From positions 323,885-387,884 of the forward strand of contig ML976685.1 of assembly GCA_010015655.1 (NCBI GenBank): DNA of 64,000 nt, written 5' to 3'. A program made the position numbers and the translations under genes. Below the pieces are notes generated by a model. It was not told the DNA's origin. It was given only the letters and a program-made list of their open reading frames with translations, and made no database searches. The stretch is from Bimuria novae-zelandiae CBS 107.79. Lineage: Eukaryota; Ascomycota; Dothideomycetes; Pleosporales; Didymosphaeriaceae. This document shows, one piece after another, positions 24,179-37,687 of this stretch (its first letter is position 1; every line of letters begins with the position of its first letter).

Positions 24179-24585
24179 ATGTCCGAAACTACCAAGCAGC
24201 AGGAAAACAAACCAATAAAATTCACTATTACCCACTATCGCAAGGAAGGAAAGACCCATGAAGCTTTCATGAAGTGGTTGGTCGAGGTGCACCTCCCAAA
24301 AGCCATACCCACGTTCAAGAAGCACGGCATCATCGAATATGCACTGGTGAGTTGCTCATGTGCTTATAGAGGTGGCCGCCCCTCGTATTGACTCTTCGGA
24401 TGTAGTTCGATACCCCTGCTCCCATGAACAAGCCTCTCAGCGAGAAAATGGCTGGTATCCGCCCTACCTGGCAAGTCGCCGACTACGACTGCATCATCGA
24501 ATACATCGCGCCCAACCCACAGACGATCGACGACGTCATGGGCGACGAAGAATGGCAACAGGTCCTCGAGAATCAAGATGAGTAG
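24179..24585 (+). CDS. EthD-domain small dimeric alpha/beta-barrel protein
   Basis: Two exons, 24179-24346 and 24406-24585, joined in phase 0 over a 59-nt intron (GTGAGT...GTAG), encode 115 residues. Features of the EthD/dimeric alpha-beta barrel family are ITHYRKEGKTHEAFMKWLVE near the start, a conserved HLPKA segment, and the ending DDVMGDEEWQQVLENQDE. Fungal members include small dehydratase- or decarboxylase-like enzymes acting on polyketides, and proteins without known activity. The start MSETTKQQ follows an A-rich leader, usual in fungi. Unlike the adjacent monooxygenase, the frame is undamaged. Exact reaction unknown. Confidence 0.8.
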
Positions 24586-26375
24586 GTTGATACCTCTAGA
24601 GCTTTGCTCTCTTTGGGATATCATACTCAGTATTTCTCCAAAGGGGAGGTGATCGATTTGCAAAAGTAGGGGGGTGAACATTGTATGGACGGAGGGAAAG
24701 GCCAACTTTCTATAGAATGGTGATAGAAATCCAGTCTCTCATCGGCGTCTGAATTTGGCTGTTCGAATGATGATGGCACAGGAGCAAGCAATTGCGAACA
24801 AGGAGCCTATGTGACGACCAAGTCTTCGCAGAGTTATTTCTGTGTTTATTTTTCAAATAAATGAAGAAGGTTTTTACGAAACTGGATGCTCTTTAGAAGC
24901 GCTCTCCTCCGTGTCCACGGTTCATGTAAGCTCGAGCAGCCCATCTGCACACACCCTCAGTGACGTGCAACCCATCAAATAAACATCGCCAACCTCGCGA
25001 ATTCGACCAGCTAACCTTCTCTGCCCCTAGCTATCCGTCTCCATTGCAACGTAATACGATTACGAACGCCAGCTCCTCCGGCGCCGCCGACTGCCCGCCC
25101 GCCCACGGAAGCAAGGGCCAGCGTCGCGGCAGCGGCAGCGGCAGCGGAGCGGGGTCTCGGCACCCCCGAGTTTTCAGCACCCACCTGTACTCCCCCGCAT
25201 ACCCACATCGGAGTGCTGTCCTGTAGGGCTCGGCATCACCGAGGCTGAGGTCCTGCTGTGTTATCTCGCATGGCATGTTCCGCGACGATCTTCGTATTCG
25301 TGTGGGCTTGTTTGCACGCGGCACGCGTGTGCACGACACATGTGTGCATGTAAAATCAAGTGGTGGCTAGTGCCGGGAAGCGCGGTGAGCGCCCGCGGAG
25401 CGTTGTGGATCACGCTGAGGTGGGTAAGCAGAGGAAGCATTGCTTCCAAATCGACGTGTATTCAGCAAAAAGATGGTTTGGTAATTCTCCCGACGGACTG
25501 CGGACGAGCAAGCGGACCGATGCGCGTTGGAATCATTGTCGGATCATGTGGGCGTAGGATTCGCGATCTAGCGCAGGGTCAACCTTCACGAGTCGAGCCG
25601 CAAGGCACAAAGCACAGGAAAGGCGTTCTTCACAAACGCTTGATATGCATAATGTATGTTGTATAGTAGATAGCGTATAGTGTATAGCCACGATGCGTAG
25701 AGCCACCAGTCATCTATGACTATCAACCGCGCAGCCTCCGCCCACCTGAAACAGACCCGAAGCGCCGCCCATATGCAACCCATCTCTCACGAGGCGGAGC
25801 CCCCGGAACGCTCAACGCCACAGCCATGCAGAAACGCGATCGATCCCAAGCCGCCTAAAAAATGCAATGCAAGCGGGGATATCACAAACAAATGACGTCG
25901 CCATAGTGGTACAGTAGAACACAAGCTTTGAGTGAGAAACAGCGGCCTCGCGTGAATGCAGAGGCCTGGAAGATGGAATTTGAGAGCCATGCGAACAAAT
26001 GTAAACAGATGCGATGCGCAGAGCGAATGCCGCAAGAGATTCCATAATAGTACAGGGTAGCAGGAGAAGAAAAAGGGAAGCGAAATAACAAGAAGAGGGT
26101 ATCCCGTGAAATCCAATCATCCATCGTTTCCGTCATGCCATTTCATGCCGTGTATATCATTTTGAGACCCACGCTATGCCGATGCACTATCCAACAGTAG
26201 GTAGTGGTTAAACGAAAGTGAGAAAAAAAAAAGTGAATAAACAGAAGCCGAAGCTGTAACGAAGCGAAAAAAAAATATTAAGAGCGAATTGGCGAGCATG
26301 CCGAAATGCAATGCTCTCGAAAGATCGACATGATGCGAAAAAGATACCGTCAAGCCGTGATGGGTGAGGCAGTGT
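24586..26375. other. gene-free spacer (1.8 kb)
   Basis: Contains the 3' regions of the EthD gene and of the zinc-finger regulator. A GC-rich stretch near 25080-25160 has a short GGCAGC repeat (about four units). I see no open frame worth calling. Confidence 0.45.
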
Positions 26376-29300
26376 TCAGAAGCCCCAGCCCTCCCAGCCG
26401 CGACTCATAATCTTCTCCAAAACACCAATGACTCCGTCGAGTAGTTCTCCAAAGCCGTCGCCACCCCGGCCGGTGCCAGCAATGCCAACATGGAGATTGG
26501 AAGCCACAACGCTGTCTCTCCCTTCAGTAGCGCCATTCCGTAGCCTCATTTTCACCCAACGCATCAAGGCCGCACAACCTTGCTGCCACTGTGATACGTC
26601 ACGCGGCCAATGCGGCGCTACGCCCAATAAGCTGTGGTCTTCCAGCGCTGTGCCGAGGAAGCTGAGGGAAAGCATAGCGAGCTCAGAGTACTGCATGCTT
26701 GTGGTGGAAGGCGAAGGCGGAACTGGAGAGGTGACGGGGTGAGAAGTCAAACCCAATGCGGCGGGGTGGTTCGGATTCGGAGTGGCACTGTGAGTGTACA
26801 TCGAGAAAGATGTGGGCGTTGAAGAAAAGTTGTTGCGAGTGGCCGGAAGAGGGGAGTGGCTCTGGAAGCGATTTGGTTGAGCTGGCTGAGGCGCATTGAT
26901 CCGAGTATTGGCTGCGACGGTTGTGGCCCAAATGGTCAGCGCTGCATAGTAGAGACCCATATCGGCGCCCAATTCGAGTCGAAGCGCATGGGCTGGGACC
27001 GTCATGGCATGTTGAGCAATCTCGATGGCATATTTCAGGGCGTCCTTTACGGGTTGCCCCCGGGAGTCATCGCTAGTGCACCACAGTCCGTTAACCCACG
27101 TGCGGAGGCTGGTTCTGTAACTTCCAAAAATTTGTGGCGAGGGTACTTTCTCCGAAAGGATCCAGCTTTCGCCTGAAATCGCAAGCAAAGCGCGAATGGG
27201 AACTACCTGGAGAAGTTTCGCTGTCAGGAGTTGATGCTTGGTGATCGGGGAGTGATCAAGAAGGTGTTCGATAGCTGAGAGATTCGCCGGGGTAAAGTAC
27301 GAATTGTTGTTGAAGTGATTGTAATAGGCTGCAATAATGAGGGAAGATTGGAAAGTATCGAAGGTTTGCAGAAGATCCGGCGACACTTGGTACACAAACG
27401 TGGCATGATGAGGGTTCTGCTGAGAGGCCATAGCCCAGTCGGACGGTGTAGTCGCGTCCCAGAGCTCCGAATGGGACGGTAGAGGGAGCTCGACACCAGC
27501 ACAGCTGATTGAAGATTGCTGTGGACTGCGAGTCAAGAGGGTAGCTTGTTGGTATTCGAGGATGTAGCAGCAGAGAAAGAGTCGCTGTTGGGTGGAGAAC
27601 TCAATCCACTGGAGCCAACGCTCATAAGTGGCATTTTCAGGTTGCATGAGAGCGGAAACATGATTGACAATATTCGTTGTCACTTCCCGAAAGCTATCAC
27701 AAAGCTGCAAGCAGTTAGGCAATGATACGAGGCACTTGCATCGAGCACGTACCTTTTGGTAGAGCGTTTCGAAACGCGAAGACAACGTCTTCGCTGCGCG
27801 GCGTGCACGATATTGTGACAGAACCTCGACAAGGAACAAAGCTTGCCAATCACAGATACGATCTGCTTCGGTCATGACATCTAGTTCTCTCTGCATGGTG
27901 TCAGCGGTTTTATTTGAGAGAAGAGACAGTCTTACCTTGTCGAGCAACTTCATGCATCGGTCGTGAAGTATGCGCGACTTACGCTTGACGCTGGCATCGT
28001 TCGAATATTGTCCGCCGATGGCGATCATGGCAGCGTGAAGCATCGGTGACTGGTTTAAGCTCTCAAAGGTAGCTCGATGTACGATAGGATAGGCGGTGTG
28101 AAAGTATCTCCAGTAATTGTTCAGATAGTGTTCAAATGGATATGTGTGTGCGAGTTGGCCCATACCGTAGGACTGTTCTGGGAAGAGGAACGCTTGTTCT
28201 TCTTCGTCTCTCTGCAACAATGTCTTGGGCCCGAAATGCCCGAAGCCCGTCATCGGATCCACCACAGCGGACATGGGCATGCTCGTCATCGGGTAAGACG
28301 TATTCATATATGCCAGGTTCGACGGAGCGGGGCTTTTCTCATTTGAGTTCCAGGTGTAGGCCATGGTAGACGTTGCCGACGTGGGTGACCTCGAGGGATA
28401 AGCCCATGCAGGCTCAATGTAGGACGCGTTAGAGGAGGTGCGCGTCCGGCTGGAACCCTGTCCGTATGGCGGGTTGGCGAACATGTTTGTCGAGTAGTCG
28501 GGCATGCTAGGAATAGGCGAAGCATATTCGCTCGACGAGGAGTTGTAATTGGGCGAATTGCTGAAAGGATCGTTCCAAGCAATTCCATTCTGCATGCCTT
28601 CTACAGGCACAGCCACTGGTCCAGGTGTGTGATGGGCTGTGTAGCTTGCCCTCTTCGAATTGCTGAAAAAGAACGAGTCAGTGAAATTGTTACCGAGGTC
28701 GCAGTGAAGAGTGAAGAAGGAAAGGAAAGCGATGATAGTCGTGTCGTGTCAAACTCACTGGAAACTGGGACTAGAATTGGACATAGGAGAAGAATGAATA
28801 AAAAGACCAATGGCGGATGATGGAAGACGAGGAGTACGAAACGGGTTGGAAGTATACCTTGCGTCTGCAGCGGATACGGGTATTGGGGATGCCGGCTGCG
28901 GATAGTATGGCTCATTTTGAGGAAGTGCCGTGACGATTGGAGGAGGCAAAGTAACAGACGCAGAAACTTGAACTTCTGGTTCTGCTGTGCTTCCAGGACT
29001 AAACGCCTGGGGAGATTCACCTCTACCGGGCTCGTTGCTGGGGCGGGTCAACAGGTGCCATGTTCAGTGGAGGATGTGGAGGCATACTGTCGCTCTTGGT
29101 GACGTTGCAACAGGTCAAGTCTGTAGAACGGTTTGCCGCAGCCCGGCCAGTCGCATCGTAGCGCGTCCTGCGCATGGTTTCGCTGGTGTCGCCTTCAATC
29201 ATTTAGCAAGATTCATCGTCGAAAGGAAGAATCATCAACGTACCTCAAGTGCTCTGCTCTGGTGTAAGACTGGTCAAATGTCAGTGGATTGTTTTTCAGG

Positions 29301-29814
29301 TGTAAAGCGGTGGGAAGTGATTAAGATTCTTAGGCGTTGCCGGTGCGGGAGAGGCGTTGTTTACGATAGGGATACGCGAGCACGCGGTGTAGAGTCATAT
29401 CGTGTACAACAAGCCCATGTGGGGCGAGACCGCACCGCTGAACCGTGCTTTAATATCACTTACCCTTCCACAGTCACAGTGATGAACCTTCAATCCCTTC
29501 TTTGCTTTGCTGATGCGGCCTGTCCTGGTGTAATGGACCGAGCTGCTGTCCGGCGACATCTGTGATGGGCTGATGGACCTTTGCATGATGGAGCTGTTCC
29601 CGTAGGAGGATGCGTTGTTCGAGCCAAGCGTCGTCTCCTTCCTGGTTCCAGGACGGCGACGGGAAGAGGTAGATTTGGTGCCGTCGATGCGATCATCCGA
29701 CGAGTGTGAGGTCCTACGATGACGTTGAGGTGCTAGCAGAGATGGGATGTTGTCTTCAGGTTGCTGGATAGAGGAAACGGATGGGCGGGTGGTTGTCTCA
29801 CTAGGATCTGACAT
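26376..29814 (-). CDS. C2H2 zinc-finger transcription factor with Fungal_trans domain
   Basis: Seven exons: 26376-27704, 27753-27890, 27936-28662, 28759-29037, 29088-29192, 29244-29269 (26 nt), 29464-29814; 984 residues. The first three exons in transcription order build two fingers: HHCDCGRSYTRAEHLRRHQ (finger 1) and CDWPGCGKPFYRLDLLQRHQ (finger 2), around residues 110-162. Serine/proline-rich linkers follow, then a fungal-specific transcription-factor region (FEHYLNNYWRYFHTAYPIVH) and RELDVMTEADRICDWQALFLVE. Introns 27891-27935 and 27705-27752 are 45 and 48 nt and contain no stop; I call them introns because of their GTAAGA/GTACGT donors, GCTGAC and CCTAAC branch sites, and because they interrupt conserved blocks. 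If unspliced, the protein gains 31 residues. It acts in the nucleus; targets unknown. Confidence 0.88.
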
Positions 29815-32800
29815 AGCTGACGGAGGCAGAGGGGGTTGATATGTATATACTGTGAGGAGGGGAGGGGGCGGGAAGGATCAGAGCCTCAAGTGGGGACTCA
29901 GAAACGGTAGGGCTCAAGGTGGTAGCGGCGATGAGTCCAGATCCGGTAGTACAACAGATGGCTATGGACCAGTGATCAGATCCTGAAATGGCGCGGCAGA
30001 TTAGACATGGAAGAGTAGGCGGACTCGGGAGGACGAAGCGAATGATTAAAGGCGATAGTGAACCAGGCAGTCACAGAATCTATGGCTGTCTACCTGGATT
30101 GGGACCAGTGCCGATCCAAATCGGGGTTCAAGGGTAGATACAGAGAGAGCAGGCGCAGCGGGTTTGGAGGGGAACTGTAAATATCTGTGGGCTGTGCCTG
30201 GGAGCCAAGCACAATGGTGGAGATGCACGAGGTAGAGCACGGAAGCAGCGCTATGAGGGCAGCGAAAGATGAGATGCAGGTCCCGGTCGCCCTACGCTTT
30301 GTCGCTGGGAGATATGGCAAGGGTGGGATGGCAGGGGTCACCACTTGCACTAGGCGGAACTCTCATGACTTTGCTAGACGATCCCAGGATAGCCTGGAAA
30401 AGCTTGAGCCCACGAGCATGGGCTTGAGGTGTGCAACCGAACCGTTCCAGCAACCGCAAAGGACAAGGAGGCATCCGCACACCAAAATTGGGGTGATATG
30501 CCCCTGCGCTGGTAGGAGCTCTAACTGGGCGGTGCCAGCGCCAGGCGGCGGACCGTTCCACGCTTCAAACCAGCTCGAGCCATTGTGCGCTGTTACTAAG
30601 AGAGGCGCGGCTTGGGAGCCCGTAGGCGATGGAGGAGGATGGAGGAGGAAAGGTGCAAATCCGAAAATAGCGGAGAGACGACGGCCGACGGGCTCAGCCT
30701 TCTTGTCGCACACCATCCGTCTACCGCTTACCGCCGAAGGATGACAACATGGCCCAAATCGATGCGCAAAGTGACTGATGACCGCATCGCTACAAATACT
30801 AGCAACGCGTGGAAAGCACTGAAGCAGGACATGCAGCTGGCGACGCCCAGTTCGAGGTCGCGATGCAGTCGGAGAGTCGCTTGGCTGGCGTGCTTTACTG
30901 CCCCTGCATACACTCTGGACTCAAGCCCTGTCACTGTGGGTGTCCGACAGGCCGAAGTCTATTGGCGCGCTCGTTGATGAACAAGGTGAAAAGAGCGGTG
31001 GCTAGGCAGCTGCGGGGATGCTGGAGAGACGGCGACACATTCTTGCCGTTCAGCAGAACGGCGAGTAACAGGAGGACATGCATCGCGAGATTAGGACTAC
31101 AGATTTCAACTGCGTCGACAGTAACGTTTGAAACGCTCATTCGCCCGCCGAAGAATATCATGAGCGCTGCGATGGCCTCGATGTCCGTAAGCATCGGCTT
31201 GCAGTCTCTCCGCACGTAGGATGCGGCTATTAATGGCCCTGTGCAACTTCCATTGCTGCCAAGGAGAAGCAAATCTCCACACGGACAACCACAACGTCTA
31301 GCATGGGTCACAGGGCTGCCCGTGGCGGGAGGCCTGACAGCTTTAGCGCTGGGAACACGTCAACCAAGCTCCCGCTCCGGCGCGTTTTAGCGTACGCTAC
31401 CAGCCTTTCAAGGTGGTGCAACGTAGGCCTGGCACCCAGAGTCAACGACGCTGTAGATGCGGACAATTCAGACGGTGCCATGAGATGGAAAGACCCGGTT
31501 AGGCGATAGAGCTGAAGTATGGTGGGTGACGGCACGTTACAGGAGTTGAGCTCACCGGTTCTTGAGGCTCGAGCGCAGTGTATGCAACACAGATGAGCGG
31601 GTGCAGTAGTGGCAGCCCTGATGCAGGTGAGTAGTTGATCACGTGACGTTTCGCAAGCCATGGATCCACGACGATCAGTACACGGACTTGGATCAAACGT
31701 GGAATAGTATGCACGTGAAGCTCGCAAACCCTTCCAGCCCACGTTGCGTCCGCTGCCCAATGCGGTTATCAGCCCATGGTTGTCCAAACGGTCGGAATAC
31801 CGACAAGCGATTTTGACTCGTCGTGTTTTTCCGCAACCGAGAGCGCGGGCTGCCGTGTTGTGGAAAGCCAAGAATGAAACCACCACTGCTGCTGCTTGTG
31901 CGATACGTTTGCGATGGCATGCCGTCAGAGCGCAATGAGCATGTCATCAATGCAACTCTGCAGAACCCAGCGAGAAGTTGATGTAAATTGCTCGGTCCAA
32001 CGTCGACCTCCACACAATACGCCACCTGCTGCTGGCTGTCACGTCGATCGGCGGTTGTCCATCCATAACCTCTCTGGCGAACTCTCTTTTCCATGTCACG
32101 GACCAAGTCGAATTGGTTGCTGGTTTCGCACAAGCGTGATCTCGAGTCCAGGCCTAGTACCTTCGATATCCCTCGAAGGAGCGCTAAAACCTTGTGGGGA
32201 CGACGATCGATGCGAATGACGGTCAACCCTGTCTGCGTTTGAAGATGTGAATGGCCAGGATTCCGAGTTAAAGCAGTTAAATTGTGCTTGCAGGGACACT
32301 TTCTCGAATTTCCAAGAGGCTGCCCGTGTGAGAACTCAAACCACATGGCGGGCATGGCGGCGGCCGGGATGTGGATTGCCCCTGTGAGTCGGGAATAAGA
32401 GAGACTGGGGTGGTGCAATATGGATAGGCTTCAACCGCCTGGATGCTCCTCGTTGCAGGCTCTTGCGGGTGTTGAGGCATAACTGAGACAGGCACTCAAC
32501 ATGTCAATTATCCAGTGCAATCAACCTGGAGCATGCAGAATCCTTCAGCACTCGGCACGTGGAGCGGGGGCTGACGGGCGCTGATTGGTGAGACTGTTAT
32601 TTTCCATAGTCCCAGACCCAGAGACATGGCGGACGTTGCGAGTGCGAAGGCCTGGCGCATGTGTGGGACGGTTGCACGTTTCCTCGTCCCGCAGCTGCAA
32701 CTTGTTGTCCGACGTGTTCCAGCCAGCGGCAGCGTGGCGAACAATGGCAGATGCCGATGCTTGGATGAGAGACGATACTCCGAGCGGCATCCGTGCTCTG

Positions 32801-35800
32801 AGACATGGCCAATTGCTCGTCTCTGGGCTATCGATGAAACACAGTGTTGACAATACATACAGTAACATACTGCGGCCAGTCAGGCCTGCGCTTCCCAAAC
32901 GCAGAGCGGGCGTCGCTCTGGACGACAGCATGGGTGGGCCGTCGCGGGGCAAGAGAGGCAAGTGCGCGGCGTGAGTGTGAAGGCAGCCGGGGCGGCACTG
33001 GCAGGCAAACGTCGCGTGTGGCGGCATGCTGCTCGCTGAACCGCTAGATGCGACACGACGGACACGTTATGCAGTCGGGACGGGCTTGCTAGCAGCCTCT
33101 ACTATGATAGCGTGGTCAGTGTGGTGAGATAGAAGGTGGACAGGTGAGGAGCATGGGTGGGAGACGTGGGGACGCAAGGGAAGGTTAGCGACTCGTCGCT
33201 TCCGCTCTAACGTAGGACCTGCCAGGATGAGCTTGCTGGCGGGAATGTGCAGGCAGGCGCGGTAGACAGCGATGTGCAGCACTACAGGCAACAGCTCTGT
33301 CCAAGTGCCCAGGTGTCGCGACGATCACGCTTTCGAGTCCTTCACCACGGCGTCCAGCGACGTCACTGCTGCTCGTACAGTAGCAATTACACACCACTCG
33401 CGAAAAGATGTGGGCGCTGTGCCTGCCGCGGGGCGACTCCGGCTGGATGGCTTCGAGGCGGCTGTCGGCAGGCAGGTCAGGATCTCACTGGACAACTCTG
33501 TTCATCCTCCACCCGTCGTGCGCCATCGGAGAAATGAGCGGCCCTGAGTCGCAGCCCTACGCGCTGCTTACCACACCGAGTCGCTCAGCTGCTGGCTACT
33601 CCGGGCGGACATTCATTCAGCGCAGCGCGCAGTGAGAGCGCGCGATCGATGCACTCGCCGCCGCAGTCCATCTGCAGACTGCAGACTGCAGCACACGCTT
33701 TGCCGACCATGGCTCTCTCTACGCGCCCATGTCCATAGCCTCGCCGAGCTGCATCACGGCACACATTCACGATAGCAGTACAGCAGGCTAGGCCGGGAAG
33801 GCACAGGCGCGGCTTGCTCCTTCCGCGTCTATTCATAGACACACGGCCAATCACATGGACCCTGCGCGACCCTGCACAATGGAGCCGTCGGAAGGTGCGT
33901 GAGCCGCTGAGAAGGCTGACTCTCACAACCCTCCGCATCGAGAGTCCGCCTCGCCAAACATACAGTGCTGTACGTGAAATGCCGTCACACCACCGCCATT
34001 GGCGCAGTCCGAGGATACACCCAGGGACAAGGCAACGAGGCAAACGACCAGGGCCTAAACACCACCTGAGGCTTGAGCGACAAGATTTCCGGTACCTTGA
34101 CCATCCATCCGCTACGCGACACTAGCCCGTTCTGGTAGGAACGTTGCTCTCTGCAATTCCAGCTCCCCCCGCTGGCCATCTGCGACTGTCCCACCTGCTT
34201 GTCGCAAGGCTCAAAGCAATGAACTGCCATCACCTGTCTGTCCTCTTCGGCAATCATCCCCCCCACCCCCCCCGTAGGTGACTAATTACCAACGTCACCA
34301 GCCCGACACTCGTCAACACGCAGCGCTTGCGGGTCTTCGTCTCACCTCAGCACTCTGCTCATCCTGCCTGAGGCGCTCACGTCCCAAGATTTGGCTCTTC
34401 CGCAACGTTGTTTCTCTTTGGGTTCCCGACGCAGCGTCCACATCACACGCCCAACATTTACATACACCCATTAGTCTTCATCCATGTTTGCTAATGCATC
34501 TTCAATATGGCAACGCAGGCCTTACCTCATCCCACTCTTTGGCCGGCGGGTGACGTTGTCCCCACCGCTGCAGGTGTAAGCTGCATGTCTGGCGTCGTAC
34601 CTCAGCACTACGTTTGACAATCCGCAACTCCTTAGCCTTGCATGGCGGCCGCTGTCAATCCGCAGAGAGTGAGTCTTTCTGAAGCAGCACCGAGTATGCC
34701 TCTTGCCCCTGTATCGCACAGGAAACTGTTTCGGACTTGCAGCGTTGGTGGCGTCGATGCGCGCTTAAGACCACTCAAAACCCGATAGATGCACGTGACC
34801 TGGGTTTGAACCGCTGTCTCAGTCCGAGACAAGGCAACATTGCCATTGAGACGATTCTCCCGGTGGCAGAACCACTGTGTGGCAAGGTGCATCCGATGTA
34901 CAATGAGGTCGTGCTACGCGACTGCACTGATCTCATCAACCTCGCAATCAGTGACCATATTTCCTGCTTCCTTTGCTCAACTTATGTACCGTCGGATAGG
35001 CAAGAATCAACTTGCTGCCGCTCATGTGGATGAGACTCGTGATTCTACCTGTCAAGTTGCTTACGGTGAATGCTGGATATCGCAATCTGCACTTCAACCT
35101 TTATACCTTTTTACCTACAAAAGAGCATTTACACTATAAGCAGACGTCTTCGGAGCAAGCAACGCGTACCTAATCGCAAATTATCCTTCGTAGCGGCTAC
35201 CGCAGATCGCCTCGTGCGGCTCCTTTAGAATCCCGCTCGTGAATCTGGGGGTTTTGCGCCCCAGGACGACTCGCAACGCGGGAGCTCCCTCGGCCGTTAC
35301 ACGCAGACTCCTACTCCGAGAACCATGACCTACAGTACCCTCTCGTAGTTCTTTCCACTTGCGTGCAAAGAAGTTTGCTCCACTGGTTAGTGGCCTGTGG
35401 CCCTACGCTCATGTGCACTCCTCGTAGCTTTCCATCAGCAATGTGTGATTTTGACACGACGAGCAGTTGCATCGTAATCCTAATGAATGCTTACTCCGAC
35501 GTTGTAATTGAGTTATCACTTGCATAGTCAGCATTTACCAGAGTTTTGTATGCATATAATCATTCCGCGTGCCACGACCATGGTAACTACTGCAGCCACG
35601 GCACTGGTTGCCCTGATTACATTGCCCGGCAGCGATCAACTTACCTGCATGCATCCACAAAGGTGGGTCAGAGCACATTTTCATCGCCGTACGGGACTCC
35701 GCTGATATGACCACAACGGTCTACCATTTTCGCCTGGTAGGCTTTTCGAAAAATCACAACAGGCAATGGGGACTACTTGTCTCAATTTCTCTGTCTTCGG

Positions 35801-37613
35801 TATTCGAACAATGGAACAGGAGACACCTCCAGGGTACGCTCCTTCGATCTACAGTCGCGCGAGAACGTTGCGTCTTCACTTGCATCACGCCACAGGCTCT
35901 CTGCTACATCGTGGAAGCTCGGTCCACACGCTCGCACTTCGCATGAGGGAGTTCCTTCGCGATGCCGAACGCTGCACGAGCCAGAGGAGCGCTTGTGTTG
36001 TGCGTTCACTGAGGAGCGCCGCATCGGTGTTCAAATGGCTCTGCCTCGTTCTGTGGAACAGGGGTTGCCCGTGGCCCCTTATAAAACGTGTACCTCCCTA
36101 GTCTCTGTTCTGATGCTCTCTTTGCTTGCTCTTGGCTTCTACAATCGGTTTTGCTTTTGTTATCGGTTTTCGGGAGGAGGATGACGTTAGAAGGAGGAGG
36201 AAGGAGTGTGGATGTTTTGGCCAGCATTGACGCCACCCTCATCAACGAAATGCATCGATATTCGACGATGGACAACTACTTGTCCCCGAGGCAGAAGATA
36301 TGGAACGGAGGGCACGAGGACAAACATGATGGATGGTTGAAGATGGTCTAGCGGAACACGTATCGAATGGGCTTGCGGTCTCCTCTACACGCGCCCACAC
36401 TTCAACTCTTTCACGCTTTAGAACCTACATCTAAATATGTCAGGATAATTGTGATCAGTAGACTGTATAGCTGTTAATCTCGTTGAATTGCTATCTGCGT
36501 GTTGTTCTGTATGGTGTCCTGCAGCGCTCTCCAAGGGCTAGCAGTAGGGTCTATTTTCATAACTTATCTATAATACTGTTGAGGTAAGAGGTGCTTGATA
36601 AGATGAGGAAGCAGCATTAGACCAACGCCAAGTGACACGCGTGATCCGCGTCTCCTCATAACCGTCACAGAATAACATAGTAACGAAATCGGCATCAGAA
36701 ATAACAAAGGAGACGTAAGGATGAGCATCCTACTGCGCAAATACAGTATGGGTTCTTTTCGATTCGACTCTCTCGGGCTTCAGGTCGGCCTTCACCACAT
36801 CTACAGTTACCTCTAGGATGTTTCTATAACACTTGAGCCAGTGTTCACTCGATTCCTTTGTCATCAGATTCTCGGTCGACGCTCCCACATAGACGTGTCG
36901 TTCTACGCGTCACCGCCATTTCTGCGAGCCCGTCCCCTTAACGTCTGGAACATACAAAGTTCGTTGCATAGGAGACAGAGAAAGCGTTTTCACAGCCTAA
37001 GAATGTCTCCTTGACAAATTCGCTTTGACAACACAATGTGGATCGCTAACGGTCTTCAGTCTTACTTGCGTTTTCACGAACACCATCCGCGGCCATCCCC
37101 TTGCCCATCGAAATCTTCTTACGGGCCGGAAACTCAAAGCGCCCTCTTCTCCTCCGTCGTTCCTTCTACGAACCTCCTCGCTCGAGGACACTCTGAAACA
37201 ACGTCTACGACTATCCTCTCGCCGTCTGCCCGATTCGTCGTTTTCGTCCACGCCCCTACCCACTACCTCGCACGTATCCTTCAGTGGCATTAGTCTTATT
37301 CATAGGCGCTTAACGACGTGTTGTATCCTTTTAGCAGTTCCCCGACTGATGCGCTCACCGAACAACTTCTTGTACGCTCGGAGTACTGCCGCATAGCTCA
37401 TTCGATGAAAGGTCCTAGGCTTTGCGCCGAGCTGGTAGATAAAGGCTACTGCGGCACTGCAGTCATCAATTCGGAGGTGCCCCTTTTGCGCGTTTTGAAT
37501 GGTCGCGCAGTATGTTTCCGAGCAGATGCAAGAATAACAGGATCTCTCCGTGTCACGGTTTGGAGTCTCCCTTCCCCCACTTGTAGTGGCACCTCACCTG
37601 TGTTGAGATGCGC
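29815..37613. other. 7.8-kb gene-poor region upstream of the zinc-finger regulator
   Basis: Base composition is ordinary (no RIP-type AT richness), yet no open frame shows codon bias, family resemblance or coherent splice structure. The longest, 241 codons on the minus strand at 31693-32418, overlaps others on both strands. The region nearest 29815 should contain the promoter and possibly a long 5' leader of the regulator, as is common for fungal developmental regulators. A non-coding transcript cannot be excluded. Confidence 0.5.
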
Positions 37614-37615
37614 TA

Positions 37616-37652
37616 ACGTGTCCGTGCGCGTGATGCGCGGGCAACACCAAAA
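37616..37652 (+). repeat. left terminal inverted repeat of pogo element
   Basis: Runs from ACGTGTCCGTG to GGGCAACACCAAAA, directly after the TA at 37614-37615. Confidence 0.85.
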
Positions 37653-37687
37653 CACCCTCAACTTCAACACGCGACAACTCCACCAAT

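Noticed and set aside
29395..29463. Coding continuation CDCGR-VSDIKARFSG of the regulator's first exon
   Set aside because: It destroys the first zinc finger; a GTAAGT at 29463 and the SYTRAEHLR exon restore it.
31693..32418. 241-codon minus-strand frame
   Set aside because: No domain, odd composition, overlapped by other frames on both strands, and no splice partners.
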